DNA from: an uncultured Sulfurimonas sp.
GTDB taxonomy: Bacteria > Campylobacterota > Campylobacteria > Campylobacterales > Sulfurimonadaceae
Assembly (NCBI GenBank): GCA_937914675.1
Contig: CALDOC010000589.1
Coordinates: forward strand, 1-13,352
Direction of reading: 5' to 3'
Length of the DNA stretch: 13,352 nt
The notes under the pieces: model-generated
Database searches by the model: none
Told to the model about the DNA's origin: nothing
What the model saw: only the letters and a program-made list of their open reading frames with translations
Shown here: positions 12,066 through 13,352 of the stretch, piece after piece
How the letters are laid out: every line of letters begins with the position of its first letter
Numbering within the stretch: position 1 is the stretch's first letter
Position numbers and translations under genes: made by a program

Positions 12066-13352
12066 TCATAAGACACTGCTCATAGAGATATGATTTACCT
12101 CTTCTTTTGCGACTTTTTTTTGTAAAGAGAGTATTTTGTTAATATTGTCTATATTTCTATTTTTAGTGTGCTGATTTAAAATGACTATTGACGCGCTGAC
12201 GGTTAAGAGTGGAAACTTTTTCTTAGTGGACTCTCTTCCCGTTGAGATAATATAGCCATTTTTTTTATCTTCTTGAGAATAAAATTCTTTAACGTTGTTT
12301 GTAAACTTCTGCACAAGTGAAAATATCTCATGAATGGACGTTTCAGATTCAACGTCTATGGCGCAAAAAAAGTCGTCCCCTCCAATGTGCGCTATAAAAA
12401 AATCGCTTGACAACTCTTTTCGTAGCATGTCCGCAAAAAGTTGTATGACTCTATCTCCATTTCTAAAGCCATAGACGTCGTTAAAAGCTTTGAAATTATC
12501 CAAATCAAAATAGCACAAAGCGTAGTCATGAGCATCGGTTGGTATTTTGCTTAAATAGTGTTCAATGATTCTATTGCCGGGGAGTTTTGTGAGAGGGTTT
12601 TGATCTCTCGCCACTATTAAATTTTCTTCATTCATGATTGAGATAATGGCCCGGGCTGACATAAATCCATAATACTTTGAATTTTTCGTAATAATGATTC
12701 CAATGGAATCGGCATTATTGGAAAATAGTTCAACAAGAGTGGATATGCTACTACTAATATCCGCAAATCCACAATATTTTATAAGATTTTTAAGTTTTGA
12801 TTTATTGGGTCCATCGTTGAGTAAAAGCGACATTCCATAAGGGGAGTATAAAAACTCTTTTATTTGCTTCTCTTGGAGTATCCCCATAGGCTCATTAAAC
12901 GAGTTGACTACGGGTATGACGTCGGAAGTACTGTTTTTTTTGAAATACTCTATAACTAGCTGCATTTTTGTGTCAATATGTAGCGGACCAGGTTTGTCAA
13001 GATAATTTTCTAGTTTTGAAGATTTTTTCTTATTTCTTTTGTCGCTATTGACCATGACTTCAATATGAGCGTACTTTTGAAGGATTTCATCACTGTTTTT
13101 GGTGGGTTTTTGAACTAAGTAGCCTTGAACCATGTGACAACCAATCTCTTTGCAAGTAAGTAACTCTTCTTTTGTCTCGACTCCCTCCGCGATCACTTTT
13201 ACTCCAAGTTGAATCGCTAGGTGGGTTATGCTTGTAACAAGTAGTTTTTTCTTTAAATTTGATTCGATGTCTTGTAAAAAAAATCTATCTATTTTTATGA
13301 TGTTTGGCGTTGAGTCGTATAAAAGCTTGTATCCGGAGTATCCAACTCCAAA
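12066..13352 (-). CDS. Cyclic-di-GMP signalling protein, EAL-CBS-GGDEF, 5' end beyond the window
   Basis: The frame stays open to the window edge, so this is the C-terminal 428 residues. Residues 1-85 are the second half of an EAL phosphodiesterase domain: FGVGYSGY (1-8), IIKID (18-22), VIAEGVET (53-60) and VQGYLVQKP. The remaining catalytic residues (Lys20, Glu56) are intact. Residues about 120-240 resemble a CBS pair, a small-ligand sensor. A GGDEF domain follows from about 255, with FDLDNFKAFNDVYG and the active-site loop as GGDDF (12369-12383). The usual Glu is Asp and no RxxD inhibitory site is seen before the loop. Cyclic-di-GMP breakdown is likely; cyclase activity is uncertain. The GTG at 13194-13196 is an internal Val codon, not the start. 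Confidence 0.9.
   Translation of the reverse strand, partial: FGVGYSGYKLLYDSTPNIIKIDRFFLQDIESNLKKKLLVTSITHLAIQLGVKVIAEGVETKEELLTCKEIGCHMVQGYLVQKPTKNSDEILQKYAHIEVMVNSDKRNKKKSSKLENYLDKPGPLHIDTKMQLVIEYFKKNSTSDVIPVVNSFNEPMGILQEKQIKEFLYSPYGMSLLLNDGPNKSKLKNLIKYCGFADISSSISTLVELFSNNADSIGIIITKNSKYYGFMSARAIISIMNEENLIVARDQNPLTKLPGNRIIEHYLSKIPTDAHDYALCYFDLDNFKAFNDVYGFRNGDRVIQLFADMLRKELSSDFFIAHIGGDDFFCAIDVESETSIHEIFSLVQKFTNNVKEFYSQEDKKNGYIISTGRESTKKKFPLLTVSASIVILNQHTKNRNIDNINKILSLQKKVAKEEVNHISMSSVL

Noticed and set aside
11950..12069. 39-codon frame on the minus strand whose ATG overlaps the TGA of the EAL-GGDEF gene (ATGA)
   Set aside because: The ATGA overlap is attractive, but the product is short and very basic, has no ribosome binding site of its own, and lies in a different frame over the small downstream gene, whose composition is more protein-like. 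It might serve only as a coupling frame.
13194..13196. GTG as the start of the EAL-CBS-GGDEF gene
   Set aside because: It encodes the Val of VIAEGVET inside the EAL domain, and the frame continues with matching EAL sequence to the window edge.

Overview
The window looks like chromosomal backbone of a Campylobacterota (epsilonproteobacterial) bacterium, most likely a Sulfurimonas-type organism. This rests on AT-rich DNA, LPP20-family lipoproteins, a HemJ-type heme enzyme, a periplasmic c554-like multiheme cytochrome, and promoters that show TATAAT-like -10 boxes with little recognisable -35. The genus is inferred from gene content, not from a search. No tRNA, rRNA, CRISPR array or intact mobile element was found, and no stretch over 300 bases lacks a gene.

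Left edge (1-760): the end of a signalling protein whose C-terminal half resembles a degenerate histidine-kinase ATPase domain. Its 5' part reads cleanly in a different frame that ends at 111, and the two frames join at a run of seven A (85-91), so this gene is probably frameshifted. A 142-base gap (761-902) without a gene follows.

Biosynthesis block (903-4695): ribA on the minus strand faces away from hemB-argF on the plus strand. A pentaheme cytochrome c gene starts 3 bases after argF, which suggests co-transcription.

Translation, envelope and heme block (4753-7756): trpS (minus) and a short ribosome hibernation factor gene (plus) diverge from a region holding a perfect 17-base palindrome. 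An outer-membrane beta-barrel gene and hemJ form an operon. hemB and hemJ are both heme-synthesis genes and fit the need for heme shown by the cytochrome. A small exported protein of unknown function follows, with an 11-bp inverted repeat bracketing its -10 box.

Minus-strand housekeeping and envelope block (7763-11656): der, with an unusually acidic linker between its two G domains; two translationally coupled LPP20 lipoproteins; a phosphoribosyltransferase on the plus strand that may be leaderless; and a membrane-anchored TerB-DnaJ protein whose 3' end overlaps the phosphoribosyltransferase gene.

Right edge (11733-13352): a cyclic-di-GMP protein cut by the window edge, in the order EAL, CBS-like region, GGDEF (as GGDDF). 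After its TGA stop the same frame stays open for another 110 codons, which include the small downstream gene. I found no complete new defence or mobile system. The most unusual points are that in-frame TGA, the frameshifted degenerate kinase, and the palindromes placed over promoters.
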